Notes under the pieces: model-generated | The model's database searches: none | The model's input: only the letters and a program-made list of their open reading frames with translations | What the model was told of the DNA's origin: nothing | In this document: positions 40,246 to 49,113 of the stretch, piece after piece | Position numbering within the stretch: the stretch's first letter is position 1 | Layout of the letters: every line of letters begins with the position of its first letter | Assembly: GCF_021696945.1 (NCBI RefSeq) | Contig: NZ_JACYHE010000011.1 | Location: forward strand, 1-64,000 | Direction: 5' to 3' | DNA from: Streptomyces sp. JJ36 | Lineage (GTDB): Bacteria > Actinomycetota > Actinomycetes > Streptomycetales > Streptomycetaceae | DNA length: 64,000 nucleotides | Position numbers and translations under genes: made by a program

Positions 40246-41601
40246 TCAGTCGCCCAGCACCCGGCGCAGGTAGTCGTTGGTGAAGACCCGGTCCGGGTCC
40301 AGCCGGTCGCGCAGCGCGGTGAACTCCCCGAACCGCGGGTACGCCCCGGCCAGGTAGGCGGCGTCCCGGGAGTGCAGCTTGCCCCAGTGCGGGCGTCCGC
40401 CGTGAGCGGTCATGACCCGTTCCGCGGCGGTGAAGTACGCCTGGTGCGGCGTTCTCCGGTACATGTGCACCGCGATGTAGACGGTGTCGCGCCCGGACGC
40501 GGTGGACAGCGGGATGTCGTCGGCGGGCGCCACCCGTACCTCCACCGGGAAGCCGATGCGGAAGTCCGAACGCTCGATCAGCGACCTGAGTTCACGCAGC
40601 GCCGGCCCGGCGGCCTCGCGGGGCAGCGCGTACTCCATCTCCACGAACCGCACCCGGCGCGGGCTGGTGAAGACCTTGTACGGGATGTCGGTGTAGCGGC
40701 GGGCGGAGAGCGCCCGGCCGGCCAGCCGGGCGAGCGCGGGCACCGTGCCCGGTACCGCACGGCCGAGGGAACAGGCGGCCTGGAAGACGCCGTTGGAGAG
40801 CAGCTCGTCGTCCAGCCAGCCGCGGAGCCGCGGCAGCGGGCGGGCGGGGCCGGGGCTGCGGTTGTTCCGCTTGGTGAGGCAGCACTCCGTGTGCGGGAAC
40901 CAGTAGAACTCGAAGTGCTCGTTCTCCGTGACCAGCCGGTCGAACTCGGCCACCACCCGGGCGAACGGCATCGGCTCCTCGCGCGCGGAGAGCAGGAAGG
41001 CGGGCTCCACCGCGAAGGTGAGCTCGCTGATCACCCCGAGCGCCCCCAGGCCCACCCGGGCCGCCGCGAACACCCCGGGATGCTTTTCGGCGGAGCAGCG
41101 CAGCACCGACCCGTCGGCGAGCACCAGCTCCAGGCCCCGGAGCTGGGCGGCCAGGCTCCCGGAGTCCCGGCCGGTGCCGTGGGTGCCGGTGCTGACCGCG
41201 CCGGAGACGGTCTGCTCCATGATGTCGCCCATGTTGGCCAGCGAGAGCCCCTCGGCGGCGAGCGTCTCGTTGAGCTGCCGGAGCGGTGTGCCGGCGGCGA
41301 CCCGCACCGTGCCGCGCTCCCGGTCGATCTCGCGCACCCCGCAGAGCCGCTCCGGGCGCAGCAGCACCCCGCCCGTCGCGGCGACCGGGGTGAAGGAGTG
41401 GCCGGTTCCGGTCGCCTTGACGGTGAGACCGTCCTCCGCGGCCCGGCGCACGGCCTCCGCCAGCGCCGCGGTGGAGGAGGGGGCGACGGTGCGCAGCGGG
41501 CGTACCGTGACGTTGCCCGCCCAGTTCCGCCATGCCGCCGGGGCCGCCGGGTTCGCAGGGCGCTCCGGGTTCGCCGCGCCGTACCTCGACCGCACGCCCA
41601 T
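40246..41601 (-). CDS. FAD-linked D-arabinono-1,4-lactone oxidase family protein
   Basis: The 451-residue flavoprotein of the vanillyl-alcohol-oxidase fold has the FAD-binding PCMH domain ([52 protein letters not shown]) and the C-terminal ALO domain with the conserved RPHWGKLHS motif. Family members oxidise sugar lactones or alditols using O2. The His of TGHSF is a candidate covalent flavin attachment site. The ATG at 41601 has GGGAGAT upstream and TATGAT as a -10 about 35 bases upstream. It is divergent from hemH. Confidence 0.86.
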   Translation of the reverse strand: MGVRSRYGAANPERPANPAAPAAWRNWAGNVTVRPLRTVAPSSTAALAEAVRRAAEDGLTVKATGTGHSFTPVAATGGVLLRPERLCGVREIDRERGTVRVAAGTPLRQLNETLAAEGLSLANMGDIMEQTVSGAVSTGTHGTGRDSGSLAAQLRGLELVLADGSVLRCSAEKHPGVFAAARVGLGALGVISELTFAVEPAFLLSAREEPMPFARVVAEFDRLVTENEHFEFYWFPHTECCLTKRNNRSPGPARPLPRLRGWLDDELLSNGVFQAACSLGRAVPGTVPALARLAGRALSARRYTDIPYKVFTSPRRVRFVEMEYALPREAAGPALRELRSLIERSDFRIGFPVEVRVAPADDIPLSTASGRDTVYIAVHMYRRTPHQAYFTAAERVMTAHGGRPHWGKLHSRDAAYLAGAYPRFGEFTALRDRLDPDRVFTNDYLRRVLGD

Positions 41602-41751
41602 GCCCGCATCTCCCTCGTCGGTTGCGGGGCGATCATACTCACGGCGGCCCACCCGGCCGGAGTCCCGTGCGACGACGTGAGCGGTGATTCCGCCGCGAGG
41701 ACGCCGGGTGCCGGTCCGCGCCGACGGGGCGCGGATGGCAGGATCGGGGAC

Positions 41752-42864
41752 ATGTCCGATGCGCTCGCTGCACGCCCGTACGACGCCCTGCTGCTGCTCT
41801 CCTTCGGCGGCCCCGAGGGGCCCGACGACGTGATCCCGTTCCTGGAGAACGTCACCCGTGGCCGGAACATCCCGCGCGAACGGCTGCAGGAGGTCGGCGA
41901 GCACTACTTCCTGTTCGGCGGCGTCAGCCCGATCAACGCGCAGAACCGCAGTCTGCTGGAGACGCTGCGCACGGACTTCGCCGGGCACGGGCTGGACCTC
42001 CCGGTCCACTGGGGGAACCGCAACTGGGCGCCCTATCTCACCGACACCCTGCGGGAGATGGTCCGCGCGGGTCACCGGCGCATCCTGGTGCTGGCCACCA
42101 GCGCCTACGCCTCGTACTCCGGGTGCCGCCAGTACCGGGAGAACCTGGCGGAGTCGCTGGCCACGCTCCGGGCCGAGGGCCTCCCGCTGCCGCGGCTGGA
42201 CAAGCTGCGGCACTACTTCAACCACCCCGGATTCCTCGAACCGGTCACCGACGGCGTGCTCGCCGCGCTCGGCGACCTTCCCGACCAGGTGCGGGACACG
42301 GCCCACCTGGTCTTCACCACCCACTCCATCCCCACCGCGGCCGCCGCGACCGCGGGTCCGGACGGCGGCGCCTATGTGGCCCAGCACCTGGACGCCGCCC
42401 GGGTCGTCGCCGGGGCGGTGCGCGAGCGGACCGGCGTGGACCGGCCCTGGGAGCTGGTCTACCAGTCCCGCAGCGGGGCCCCGCACATCCCGTGGCTGGA
42501 GCCGGACATCTGCGATCACCTGGAGACGCTGCACGGGGCCGGCGCCCCGGGCGCGGTGATGATCCCCATCGGCTTCGTCTCGGACCACATGGAGGTGCTC
42601 TACGACCTCGACACCGAGGCGCAGGCCAAGGCCGGCGAACTGGGACTGCCGGTGGCCCGCTCGGCCACCGTCGGTGACGACCCACGGTTCGCCGCCGCCG
42701 TCCGCGAGCTGGTGCTGGAACGCGCCGCCGCCGAGCGGGGTGAGGAACCCCGCCGCCGGGCACTCGGAGACCTGGGACCGAGCCACGACGTGTGCCCCGC
42801 GGGGTGCTGCCCGCCGCGGGAGCCGCGGCCCGCCGCCGCGGGCGCCGACAGCCCCTTCCCGTGA
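41752..42864 (+). CDS. hemH: Ferrochelatase (coproporphyrin ferrochelatase type)
   Basis: The 370-residue enzyme inserts Fe2+ into a porphyrin; in actinobacteria the substrate is coproporphyrin III (CpfC nomenclature). It shows [20 protein letters not shown], the metal-site His in [10 protein letters not shown] and the conserved Glu in [13 protein letters not shown]. Cys125 (SYSGCRQY) and a C-terminal CPAGCC cluster (348-353) could form the [2Fe-2S] site known from mycobacterial ferrochelatase. CAGGAT with a 7-base gap precedes the ATG at 41752, so a leaderless start is possible. Upstream in-frame sequence is not conserved. Confidence 0.92.
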   Translation: MSDALAARPYDALLLLSFGGPEGPDDVIPFLENVTRGRNIPRERLQEVGEHYFLFGGVSPINAQNRSLLETLRTDFAGHGLDLPVHWGNRNWAPYLTDTLREMVRAGHRRILVLATSAYASYSGCRQYRENLAESLATLRAEGLPLPRLDKLRHYFNHPGFLEPVTDGVLAALGDLPDQVRDTAHLVFTTHSIPTAAAATAGPDGGAYVAQHLDAARVVAGAVRERTGVDRPWELVYQSRSGAPHIPWLEPDICDHLETLHGAGAPGAVMIPIGFVSDHMEVLYDLDTEAQAKAGELGLPVARSATVGDDPRFAAAVRELVLERAAAERGEEPRRRALGDLGPSHDVCPAGCCPPREPRPAAAGADSPFP

Positions 42865-42953
42865 CCTTCCGGGCCGCCCGCGGCCCGTACGCCGACCGGC
42901 CGCGCGGCGCGGTCCCCGCGCCGCCGCCGACGACCGCACAGCCGAGGAGAACA

Positions 42954-43766
42954 GTGACCGACGACCGGCTCGACCAGCTCAAGGCCGACCTGCTCGAGAT
43001 CGCGCTGGAGGCCGCCCGCCGCGCCGGCGTCCTCCTGCGCGACGGGCGCCCCGACGACCTGGGCGTCGCCGCGACCAAGACCAGCCCGATCGACGTGGTC
43101 ACCGAGATGGACATCGCCGCGGAGAAGCTGATCACCGGCTACCTCGCGGAGCAGCGCCCCGAGGACGGCGTACTGGGCGAGGAGGGGGCCGCAACAGAGG
43201 GCAGCAGCGGCGTCCGCTGGGTCGTGGACCCCCTCGACGGCACCGTGAACTATCTCTACGGGCTCCCGTCCTGGGCCGTCTCCATCGCCGCTCAGTACCG
43301 GGGCGAGACCGTGGTCGGCGTGGTGGAGGCCCCGGCGCGCGAGGAGACCTACCGTGCGGTGCACGGCCACGGCGCCTTCCTGAACGCCCAGCCGCTGCGC
43401 TGCCGCCCCTCCCCGGAGCTGGACCAGGCGCTCATCGGGACGGGGTTCAACTACGTGCGGGAGCGCCGCGCCGCCCAGGCCGAGGTCGCCCGGCAGCTCC
43501 TCCCGCAGGTCCGCGACATCCGCCGCTCCGGCTCCGCCGCGATCGACCTCTGCGACGTCGGCGCCGGGCGCCTGGACGGCTTCTACGAGCGCGGGCTCAA
43601 CCCCTGGGACTTCGCCGCGGGCGACCTGGTGGCCCGCGAGGCGGGCGCCCTCACCGGTGGTCGCCCCGGCACCGCCGCGGACGGGGACCTGACGGTCGCC
43701 GCCTCGCCCGGGGTCTTCCGGGTGCTCCAGCCGCTGCTGGACCGGCTCGGCGCCTGGCACGACTGA
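42954..43766 (+). CDS. suhB: Inositol monophosphatase family protein
   Basis: The 270-residue Mg2+-dependent phosphatase has the metal-binding motifs GEEGA, DPLDGTVNYLYG and WDFAAGDLVAREAGA. It should release inositol from inositol-1-phosphate, feeding mycothiol or phospholipid synthesis, although related enzymes also act on fructose-1,6-bisphosphate or histidinol phosphate. The GTG at 42954 has GAGGAGA four bases upstream. It is 89 bases after hemH and ends before a bidirectional hairpin. In M. tuberculosis suhB also sits near dut and sigA. Confidence 0.85.
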   Translation: MTDDRLDQLKADLLEIALEAARRAGVLLRDGRPDDLGVAATKTSPIDVVTEMDIAAEKLITGYLAEQRPEDGVLGEEGAATEGSSGVRWVVDPLDGTVNYLYGLPSWAVSIAAQYRGETVVGVVEAPAREETYRAVHGHGAFLNAQPLRCRPSPELDQALIGTGFNYVRERRAAQAEVARQLLPQVRDIRRSGSAAIDLCDVGAGRLDGFYERGLNPWDFAAGDLVAREAGALTGGRPGTAADGDLTVAASPGVFRVLQPLLDRLGAWHD

Positions 43767-43809
43767 GCACGGGCCGCGGCCGGGCACGGGCCGCGGGCCG
43801 GGCATGACG

Positions 43810-43841
43810 GAGCCCCGGACACCTCGCGGTGCCCGGGGCTC
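43810..43841. terminator. Bidirectional hairpin between suhB and the small ORF
   Basis: GAGCCCCGG-A-CACC, tetraloop TCGC, GGTG-C-CCGGGGCTC: 13 paired bases with one A/C mismatch. It lies between converging genes. Confidence 0.8.
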
Positions 43842-43860
43842 GCCGACGGTGCTCCCTGCC

Positions 43861-44034
43861 TCAGCAGGTCGGTGCGCCGACCTCCACGCCGTGCTCGGCG
43901 GCGAGACGGCGCAGGTCCTCCAGCTCCGACTGCTCGACCTCGGCCAGGAAGTCGTCGCCCGACTCACGAGCGCGGAGCAGGTCGGACTCGGTGTTCCGTA
44001 TGCGCTGCAGGATGCCTGCGGTGAACGCGTCCAT
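43861..44034 (-). CDS. Small coiled-coil-like protein, 57 residues
   Basis: The product MDAFTAGILQRIRNTESDLL continues as a highly charged helix rich in Glu, Asp and Arg and ends HGVEVGAPTC. It is a recognisable conserved small actinobacterial protein without known function. The ATG at 44034 has a GAGGGGG element upstream; longer in-frame starts to 44169 have no coding character. It is divergent from cutR. Confidence 0.7.
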   Translation of the reverse strand: MDAFTAGILQRIRNTESDLLRARESGDDFLAEVEQSELEDLRRLAAEHGVEVGAPTC

Positions 44035-44186
44035 GGTGCGCCCCCTCGTCATGGGTCGGTGGCACGGGGGTGTGCCGAGGGTTTTCGGGTGATCACGCCG
44101 GGTACGCCGCCGGGCGGCCGTCCGAAGGGAGAGACACGCCGCCGCATCACGTGATCGCGGGGTGTGCACTCGTCCTCCCCATCCGG

Positions 44187-44204
44187 AACCTCAGAGAAAC
44201 CTCA
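44187..44204 (+). promoter_or_regulatory. Direct repeat AACCTCA x2 with 11-base period upstream of cutR
   Basis: AACCTCA occurs at 44187-44193 and 44198-44204. A start-to-start spacing of 11 bases is the layout bound head-to-tail by OmpR-family response regulators. It lies about 125 bases before cutR, so autoregulation by CutR is a reasonable guess. The rest of the 293-base divergent gap holds no gene. Confidence 0.4.
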
Positions 44205-44327
44205 ATCCCGGGGAAAAATTCGGAAAGCCCCCCGGCTCACCCGCTTACGGCCGGTTTACCGAGGTGGCAGGCAGGATGAAGGGGGGCGCACCGCCCCGCC
44301 GAGCAGGAACGGAAGGAAGGACCAGCC

Positions 44328-44981
44328 GTGCGCGTACTCGTCGTCGAGGACGAGCAGCTCCTCGCCGATGCCGTGGCGACCGGGCTGCGCCGGGAGGCCA
44401 TGGCCGTCGATGTGGTCTACGACGGCGCGGCGGCCCAGGAGCGGATCGACGTCAACGACTACGACGTCGTCGTGCTCGACCGCGACCTGCCGCTGGTCCA
44501 CGGTGACGACGTCTGCCGCCGGATCGTCGACCTCGGGCTGGCCACCCGCGTCCTGATGCTCACCGCGTCCGGCGACGTCAGCGACCGCGTGGAGGGCCTG
44601 GAGCTCGGCGCCGACGACTACCTGCCCAAGCCGTTCGCGTTCAGCGAGCTCACGGCCCGCGTACGCGCCCTCGGGCGCCGTACCACCACCGCGCTGCCCC
44701 CGGTCCTGGAACGGGCCGGGATCAAGCTCGACCCGAACCGGCGCGAGGTCTTCCGCGACGGCCGGCAGATCCAGGTCGCGCCGAAGGAGTTCGCCGTGCT
44801 GGAGGTGCTGCTGCGGGCCGAGGGCACCGTCGTCTCGGCCGAGCAGCTCCTGGAGAAGGCCTGGGACGAGAACACCGACCCCTTCACCAACGTCGTCCGG
44901 GTCACCGTGATGACCCTGCGCCGGAAGCTCGGCGAGCCTCCGGTGATCGTCACGGTCCCCGGCGCCGGCTACCGGATCTGA
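44328..44981 (+). CDS. cutR: Response regulator CutR
   Basis: The 217-residue OmpR/PhoB-family regulator has a receiver domain (VVEDEQ acidic pocket, phosphoacceptor Asp in VVVLDRDLPLVHG, Lys in YLPKPF) and a winged-helix DNA-binding domain (PKEFAVLEVLLRAEG, RVTVMTLRRKLG). Length and sequence match CutR of Streptomyces, the first two-component regulator described in the genus, which represses antibiotic production. The GTG start is followed eight bases after the stop by cutS. Confidence 0.92.
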   Translation: MRVLVVEDEQLLADAVATGLRREAMAVDVVYDGAAAQERIDVNDYDVVVLDRDLPLVHGDDVCRRIVDLGLATRVLMLTASGDVSDRVEGLELGADDYLPKPFAFSELTARVRALGRRTTTALPPVLERAGIKLDPNRREVFRDGRQIQVAPKEFAVLEVLLRAEGTVVSAEQLLEKAWDENTDPFTNVVRVTVMTLRRKLGEPPVIVTVPGAGYRI

Positions 44982-44989
44982 CAGGCACC

Positions 44990-46240
44990 ATGACCGCTCC
45001 CGCCGCCCCGCCCCCGCACGCGCCGCCCAAGCCCACCTGGGACCCCCGCGCGCCGCAGCGCCCGTACCCGTGGCTGCGTCCCACCATCCGGATACGGCTC
45101 ACCCTGCTCTACGGCGGGATGTTCCTGATCGCCGGGATGATGCTGCTCACGATCATCTACCTGCTCGCCGCGCAGGCCCTGCACGACCTCGGCGAGCTGC
45201 CCTTCCGTTTCCTGAACGTGCAGGCGCAGCTCCAGCTCACCTCCGACGCCTGCCCGCAGCTCGCCGGCCGGATGGACAACGAGGAGCTGATGCGGCGCCT
45301 CGGCGAGTGCGCGGACGTCCAGCGGGCGCAGGCCCTGGACGAGCTGCTGCGCAGCTCCCTGCTGGCGCTGCTGGGGCTGGCCGTGGCGGCCTTCGCCTTC
45401 GGCTACGTGATGGCCGGGCGGGTGCTCTCGCCGCTGGGCCGCATCACCCGCACGGCGCGCACGGTGGCCGGCTCGGACCTGCACCGGCGGATCGAGCTGG
45501 AGGGGCCGGACGACGAGCTCAAGGAGCTGGCGGACACCTTCGACGAGATGCTGGACCGGCTGGACCGGGCCTTCACCGCCCAGCAGCGCTTCGTCGCCAA
45601 CGCCTCGCACGAGCTGCGCACCCCGCTGGCCATCAACCGCACCCTGCTGGAGGTGCAGATGTCCGACCCGGAGGCCTCGCCCGAGCTCCAGCAGCTCGGC
45701 AAGACGCTGCTGGCCACCAACGAGCGCAGCGAGCAGCTCGTGGAGGGCCTGCTGCTGCTCGCCCGCAGCGAGAACGAGATCGTCGACCGCAAGCCGGTCG
45801 ACCTCGCCGAGGTGGCCGGGCAGGCGGTGGACCAGGCCCGCGGCGAGGCCCAGGAGAAGGGCGTGGAGCTGCGCGGCGTGCGGCAGCCCGCCTACGTGCA
45901 GGGCAACGGGGTGCTGCTGGAGCGGGTGGCGCTGAACCTGCTGCAGAACGCCGTGCGCTACAACCTGCCGGAGGACGGCTGGGTCTCGGTGAGTACCCGC
46001 GCGGAGGCCGGGCACGCGGTGCTGGTGGTGGAGAACACCGGCCCGGTGGTCCCGGCGTACGAGGTGGACAACCTCTTCGAGCCCTTCCGGCGTCTTCGCT
46101 CCGAGCGCACCGGCAGCGACCGGGGCGTCGGGCTGGGGCTGTCGATCGTGCGGTCGGTGGTCCGGGCGCACGGCGGCGCGGTCAGCGCGGAGCCGCGCGA
46201 GGAGGGCGGGCTCACGGTGCACGTCGTGCTCCCGGTGTGA
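44990..46240 (+). CDS. cutS: Sensor histidine kinase CutS
   Basis: The 416-residue membrane kinase has helix 1 (about 40-65), a short extracytoplasmic sensor loop containing Cys88 and Cys107, helix 2 (about 120-142), HAMP, the H-box FVANASHELRTPLAINR, and ATPase motifs NLLQNAVRYN and GVGLGLSIV. The paired cysteines fit the idea that CutS monitors disulfide formation or redox state outside the membrane. It should phosphorylate CutR. The DHp/HAMP segment is typical of EnvZ-type kinases. Confidence 0.92.
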   Translation: MTAPAAPPPHAPPKPTWDPRAPQRPYPWLRPTIRIRLTLLYGGMFLIAGMMLLTIIYLLAAQALHDLGELPFRFLNVQAQLQLTSDACPQLAGRMDNEELMRRLGECADVQRAQALDELLRSSLLALLGLAVAAFAFGYVMAGRVLSPLGRITRTARTVAGSDLHRRIELEGPDDELKELADTFDEMLDRLDRAFTAQQRFVANASHELRTPLAINRTLLEVQMSDPEASPELQQLGKTLLATNERSEQLVEGLLLLARSENEIVDRKPVDLAEVAGQAVDQARGEAQEKGVELRGVRQPAYVQGNGVLLERVALNLLQNAVRYNLPEDGWVSVSTRAEAGHAVLVVENTGPVVPAYEVDNLFEPFRRLRSERTGSDRGVGLGLSIVRSVVRAHGGAVSAEPREEGGLTVHVVLPV

Positions 46241-46708
46241 GCCCGCGGCGCGGGCCCGTCCCGGCGAGCGGGGGGCGCACCCCCGCCCGCCGGAAGGGGG
46301 AGCTACCCTCGGGGGGCTTCATCGGAGGTGGGTCATGTACGGAATTCTGGGGACACGCTCCCCACCGGCCTGCCCGCCGCACGGTCTGTGAGCGATCACA
46401 CAGGGCGTTTTTCGGCCCTCTGGCGGGCCCCGGCCCCAGAGGGGGAAGAAATCCCGCAAAATCCATGTTTTCGCAGGTGGTGATCGTGGGCAGACCACGG
46501 AGTGTCGTGCGCGAAGTGCGACATTCAGACCGTCTTCGGTCCCGTTCGACAGCCGAGCCGATCGCCTCTTCGGGGGTCCGGTTGGGTGTCGATTGAGTAA
46601 CAGACCTTGATGTGAGGCAAAATCTCCGCCTCGGGTCGGGCACAAGCCCGGCCTCTCGCGCGTTAGTGCGCTGGAGACACCCACAGACACCCGGAGGGGG
46701 AGAGCGAC
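46241..46708. other. 468-base gap between cutS and DUF4193 gene with palindrome and hairpin
   Basis: TGTGA-GCGA-TCACA lies at 46387-46400. A CCCTCTGG/CCAGAGGG hairpin with 12-base loop at 46416-46443 may end the cutRS transcript. The A/T-richer last 120 bases should hold the DUF4193 promoter; TTGAGT (46593) and CAAAAT (46618) are 19 bases apart and only a weak candidate. No gene is supported. Confidence 0.5.
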
Positions 46709-47008
46709 ATGGCAACGGATTACGACACCCCACGCAAGACCGACGACGATGTCAACGAGGACAGCATCGAGGAACTCAAGGCCCGGCGGAACGACAAGTC
46801 GGCGTCCACCGTGGACGTGGACGAGTTCGAGCAGGCCGAGGGTCTCGAGCTGCCCGGCGCCGACCTCTCCAACGAGGAGCTGTCGGTCCGGGTCCTGCCG
46901 CGGCAGGCCGACGAGTTCACCTGCATGAGCTGCTTCCTGGTGCACCACCGCTCGCAGCTCGCCGCGGAGAAGAACGGGCACCCGATCTGCCGCGACTGCG
47001 CGGCCTGA
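46709..47008 (+). CDS. DUF4193 zinc-binding small protein
   Basis: The 99-residue acidic protein ends in two CxxC knuckles (FTCMSCFLVHHRSQLA, then PICRDCAA) that should bind one zinc. The family is near-universal in actinobacteria; the M. tuberculosis counterpart lies beside dut. Function unknown, possibly a transcription or translation accessory. GGAGGGGGAGAG precedes the ATG at 46709. It lies 13 bases ahead of the next gene. Confidence 0.88.
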   Translation: MATDYDTPRKTDDDVNEDSIEELKARRNDKSASTVDVDEFEQAEGLELPGADLSNEELSVRVLPRQADEFTCMSCFLVHHRSQLAAEKNGHPICRDCAA

Positions 47009-47020
47009 CACGGCTCGGCA

Positions 47021-47923
47021 GTGGGGGACGACGACGCACGTGAAGGGCGAGGTACCCGCCGCAAGGGCGCCTCGCTCGCACCGGCGGCCGCGCGCGGCCT
47101 GCGCCGGCTGCGCGACCGCCGACGCGCGGCCCGGCCCGGCGACACCGGGCGCCCGGCGGAACCGCGCCCCGGCGACACCGGCGCCGCTGAGGGCGCCGAC
47201 GGTCCGTACGGCGCCGGGCGCGCCGGTCCGGAGGCGCCCGGCGGACGCCCCGAGCAGGCGGAGCGGCTGCGACGCCGGCGGCTCCGCACCGCCCTGGGCG
47301 TGCTCGCGGACCGCATCCTGCTGATCGCCCCGCGCATCCCGGTACGCGACCTCGCGACCCTGCGCCGGCAGTTCCCGGGCCTCGGCCCGGAGGAGATCGC
47401 CGACCGGCTCGTCACCGGTGCCCTGAAGGGCTCCGCCACGGTCGGCGCCGGCGTCGGCGGCGCCGCGATGCTCCCGGTGCCGCCCGCGATGCCCGCCGAG
47501 CTCGCCGCGGAGATCACCGGGGTGGCCGCGGTGGAGCTCAAGCTGATCGCGGAGCTGCACGAGGTCTACGGGCAGCGCCCGCCGGGAAACCTGCACCAGC
47601 GCACCACGGCCTACCTGCGGGCCTGGACCTCCGAGCGGCGCATCGACGTGGCGCGCCCCGCCACCGTGGACGCCGCCCTCGGCGGACAGCTCCGGCGCGA
47701 GCTGCGCCAGCGGCTCCTCAAGCGCACCCTGCGGAACCTCCCGAACCTGGCGCCCTTCCTGATCGGCGCGGCCGTGGGCGCCGCCATGAACCGCCGGGAG
47801 ACGGCCCGGCTCGCCGACCGGGTCCGTGAGGACCTGCGCCGCTCCGCCGTCCCCTGGGAGAAGCTCCCCGGTGACACCCGCGGCGGCGCCCTGCCGCCGG
47901 CGGACGGCCGCGGCGGCGGCTGA
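47021..47923 (+). CDS. Conserved hypothetical actinobacterial protein
   Basis: The 300-residue protein has an Arg/Pro/Gly-rich N-terminal 90 residues, then a conserved core with a Gly/Ala/Pro hydrophobic stretch (GSATVGAGVGGAAMLPVPPA) and VAAVELKLIAELHEVYGQRP, then RNLPNLAPFLIGAAVGAAMN and a basic tail. The layout resembles small amphipathic membrane-associated EcsC/DUF697-like proteins, but the match is only general. Two short hydrophobic stretches could insert in or lie on the membrane. The GTG at 47021 is close to the DUF4193 stop, so they form an operon. Confidence 0.65.
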   Translation: MGDDDAREGRGTRRKGASLAPAAARGLRRLRDRRRAARPGDTGRPAEPRPGDTGAAEGADGPYGAGRAGPEAPGGRPEQAERLRRRRLRTALGVLADRILLIAPRIPVRDLATLRRQFPGLGPEEIADRLVTGALKGSATVGAGVGGAAMLPVPPAMPAELAAEITGVAAVELKLIAELHEVYGQRPPGNLHQRTTAYLRAWTSERRIDVARPATVDAALGGQLRRELRQRLLKRTLRNLPNLAPFLIGAAVGAAMNRRETARLADRVREDLRRSAVPWEKLPGDTRGGALPPADGRGGG

Positions 47924-47999
47924 GAGCGGCTCGCACCCCGGCACGGGTGGTCCCGGAGGGGCGAGTGCCGGTGGGCTCGCGGCGCGCGCCTGCGAGCGT

Positions 48000-48461
48000 T
48001 CAGGCCGTCCGGGCCCGCTCCAGCGCCGCCACCAACCGCTCCGGTTCCCGGGTGGACAGATAGACGTACGGCGTCGGGTCCTCGGGGTCGGCGATTTCCA
48101 CCCGCACCGCGGTCGGCACATACCCCCGCAGCACCATGTGCGCCCGTGGGTCCGCCCGGTGGGTGCGCCAGTCCCGGGCCTCCTCCGCGTCCAGCGCCCG
48201 CGCCTCGCCCAGCGCCGTCAGCGGGATGCGCGCGTCCCCGGCCACCAGCGACCCGGCGACCACCCGGATGCGCACCGCGCCGTACGCGCTCACCGCCACC
48301 GCGGCGAGCGCACCGCCCACCACCAGCCCGCCCAGCGACGGCAGCGTGCCCAGCGGCATCAGGATCAGCGCGCAGGAGACCCCGGCCAGCGCGGCGATCA
48401 GCCACCAGGAGGCGGGCGCGGTGAGGCGTTCGTCGTACGCGGGCGCGGAGGGCTGCTGCAT
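48000..48461 (-). CDS. DUF3093 membrane protein
   Basis: The 153-residue protein starts MQQPSAPAYDERLTAPASWW, has two transmembrane helices between about 20 and 65, and a beta-rich soluble part with YVYLSTREPERLVAALE. This is the DUF3093 pattern, an actinobacterial family of unknown function located beside dut in many genomes. The ATG at 48461 is favoured; a longer frame to 48539 adds unconserved residues. It is divergent from the thioesterase gene. Confidence 0.83.
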   Translation of the reverse strand: MQQPSAPAYDERLTAPASWWLIAALAGVSCALILMPLGTLPSLGGLVVGGALAAVAVSAYGAVRIRVVAGSLVAGDARIPLTALGEARALDAEEARDWRTHRADPRAHMVLRGYVPTAVRVEIADPEDPTPYVYLSTREPERLVAALERARTA

Positions 48462-48519
48462 GCCCCCAGCTTGGCACGGCTGCGAGCGGCCACCCGCGGC
48501 GGCGGTAGGGTCTGCACAC

Positions 48520-49113
48520 GTGACTGCTCCCCGATCCATCAGAACGACCCTGACGCCCCCGGACGACGCCGTCGTCCCGGAGCGCCACCCGGAGGCCCCG
48601 GCCCCCGGCGAGCTGCTCGGCTCCCACTACGGCCAGTGCTTCGGCTGCGGCTCCGAGCAGCCGCACGGACTGCACCTGGCGGCACGCGCCGGCGAGGGCG
48701 TCAGCGTGACCGCCGAGTTCACCGTGAAGCCGGCGCACCAGGGCGCGCCGGGCCTCGCCCACGGCGGGGTGCTGGCCACCGCGCTCGACGAGACGCTCGG
48801 CTCGCTCAACTGGCTGATGCACACCATCGCCGTGACCGGCCGCCTGGAGACCGACTTCATCGCCCCGGTGCCGGTGGGCAGCACCCTCCACCTGGACGCC
48901 GAGGCGACCGCCCGCCACGGCCGGAAGATCTTCTGCACCGCCACCGGGCGGCTGGACGGCCCCGAGGGACCCGTCGTGGTCCGGGCCGACGCGATGTTCG
49001 TCCGGGTCCAGGTCGAGCACTTCCTCGACAACGGGCGCGACGAGGAGATCCAGGCGGCCATGTCCGACCCGGACCAGGTCCGGCGGGCCCGCGCCTTCGA
49101 GGTGAACCCGTGA
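48520..49113 (+). CDS. PaaI-family hotdog thioesterase
   Basis: The 197-residue hotdog-fold protein contains GQCFGCGSEQPHGLHLAARA and the catalytic-region motif GLAHGGVLATALDETLG. It probably hydrolyses acyl-CoA or aryl-CoA thioesters. The GTG at 48520 has TAGGGT (48506-48511) eight bases upstream and no ribosome binding site. Its stop overlaps the dut start by four bases (GTGA), suggesting coupled expression, though a functional link with dUTPase is not apparent. Confidence 0.83.
   Translation: MTAPRSIRTTLTPPDDAVVPERHPEAPAPGELLGSHYGQCFGCGSEQPHGLHLAARAGEGVSVTAEFTVKPAHQGAPGLAHGGVLATALDETLGSLNWLMHTIAVTGRLETDFIAPVPVGSTLHLDAEATARHGRKIFCTATGRLDGPEGPVVVRADAMFVRVQVEHFLDNGRDEEIQAAMSDPDQVRRARAFEVNP

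Noticed and set aside
39797-40273. 158-codon plus-strand frame between sepH and the lactone oxidase gene
   Set aside because: Low-complexity Pro/Arg/Gly product, no ribosome binding site, runs into the end of the lactone oxidase gene on the other strand.
39181-41751. Very long plus-strand frame leading into hemH
   Set aside because: It is antisense to sepH and the lactone oxidase; only the part from ATG 41752 matches ferrochelatase.
46387-46400. Crp or Rex binding site in the cutS-DUF4193 gap
   Set aside because: The TGTGA and TCACA halves are separated by 4 bases, not the 6 required for either regulator.
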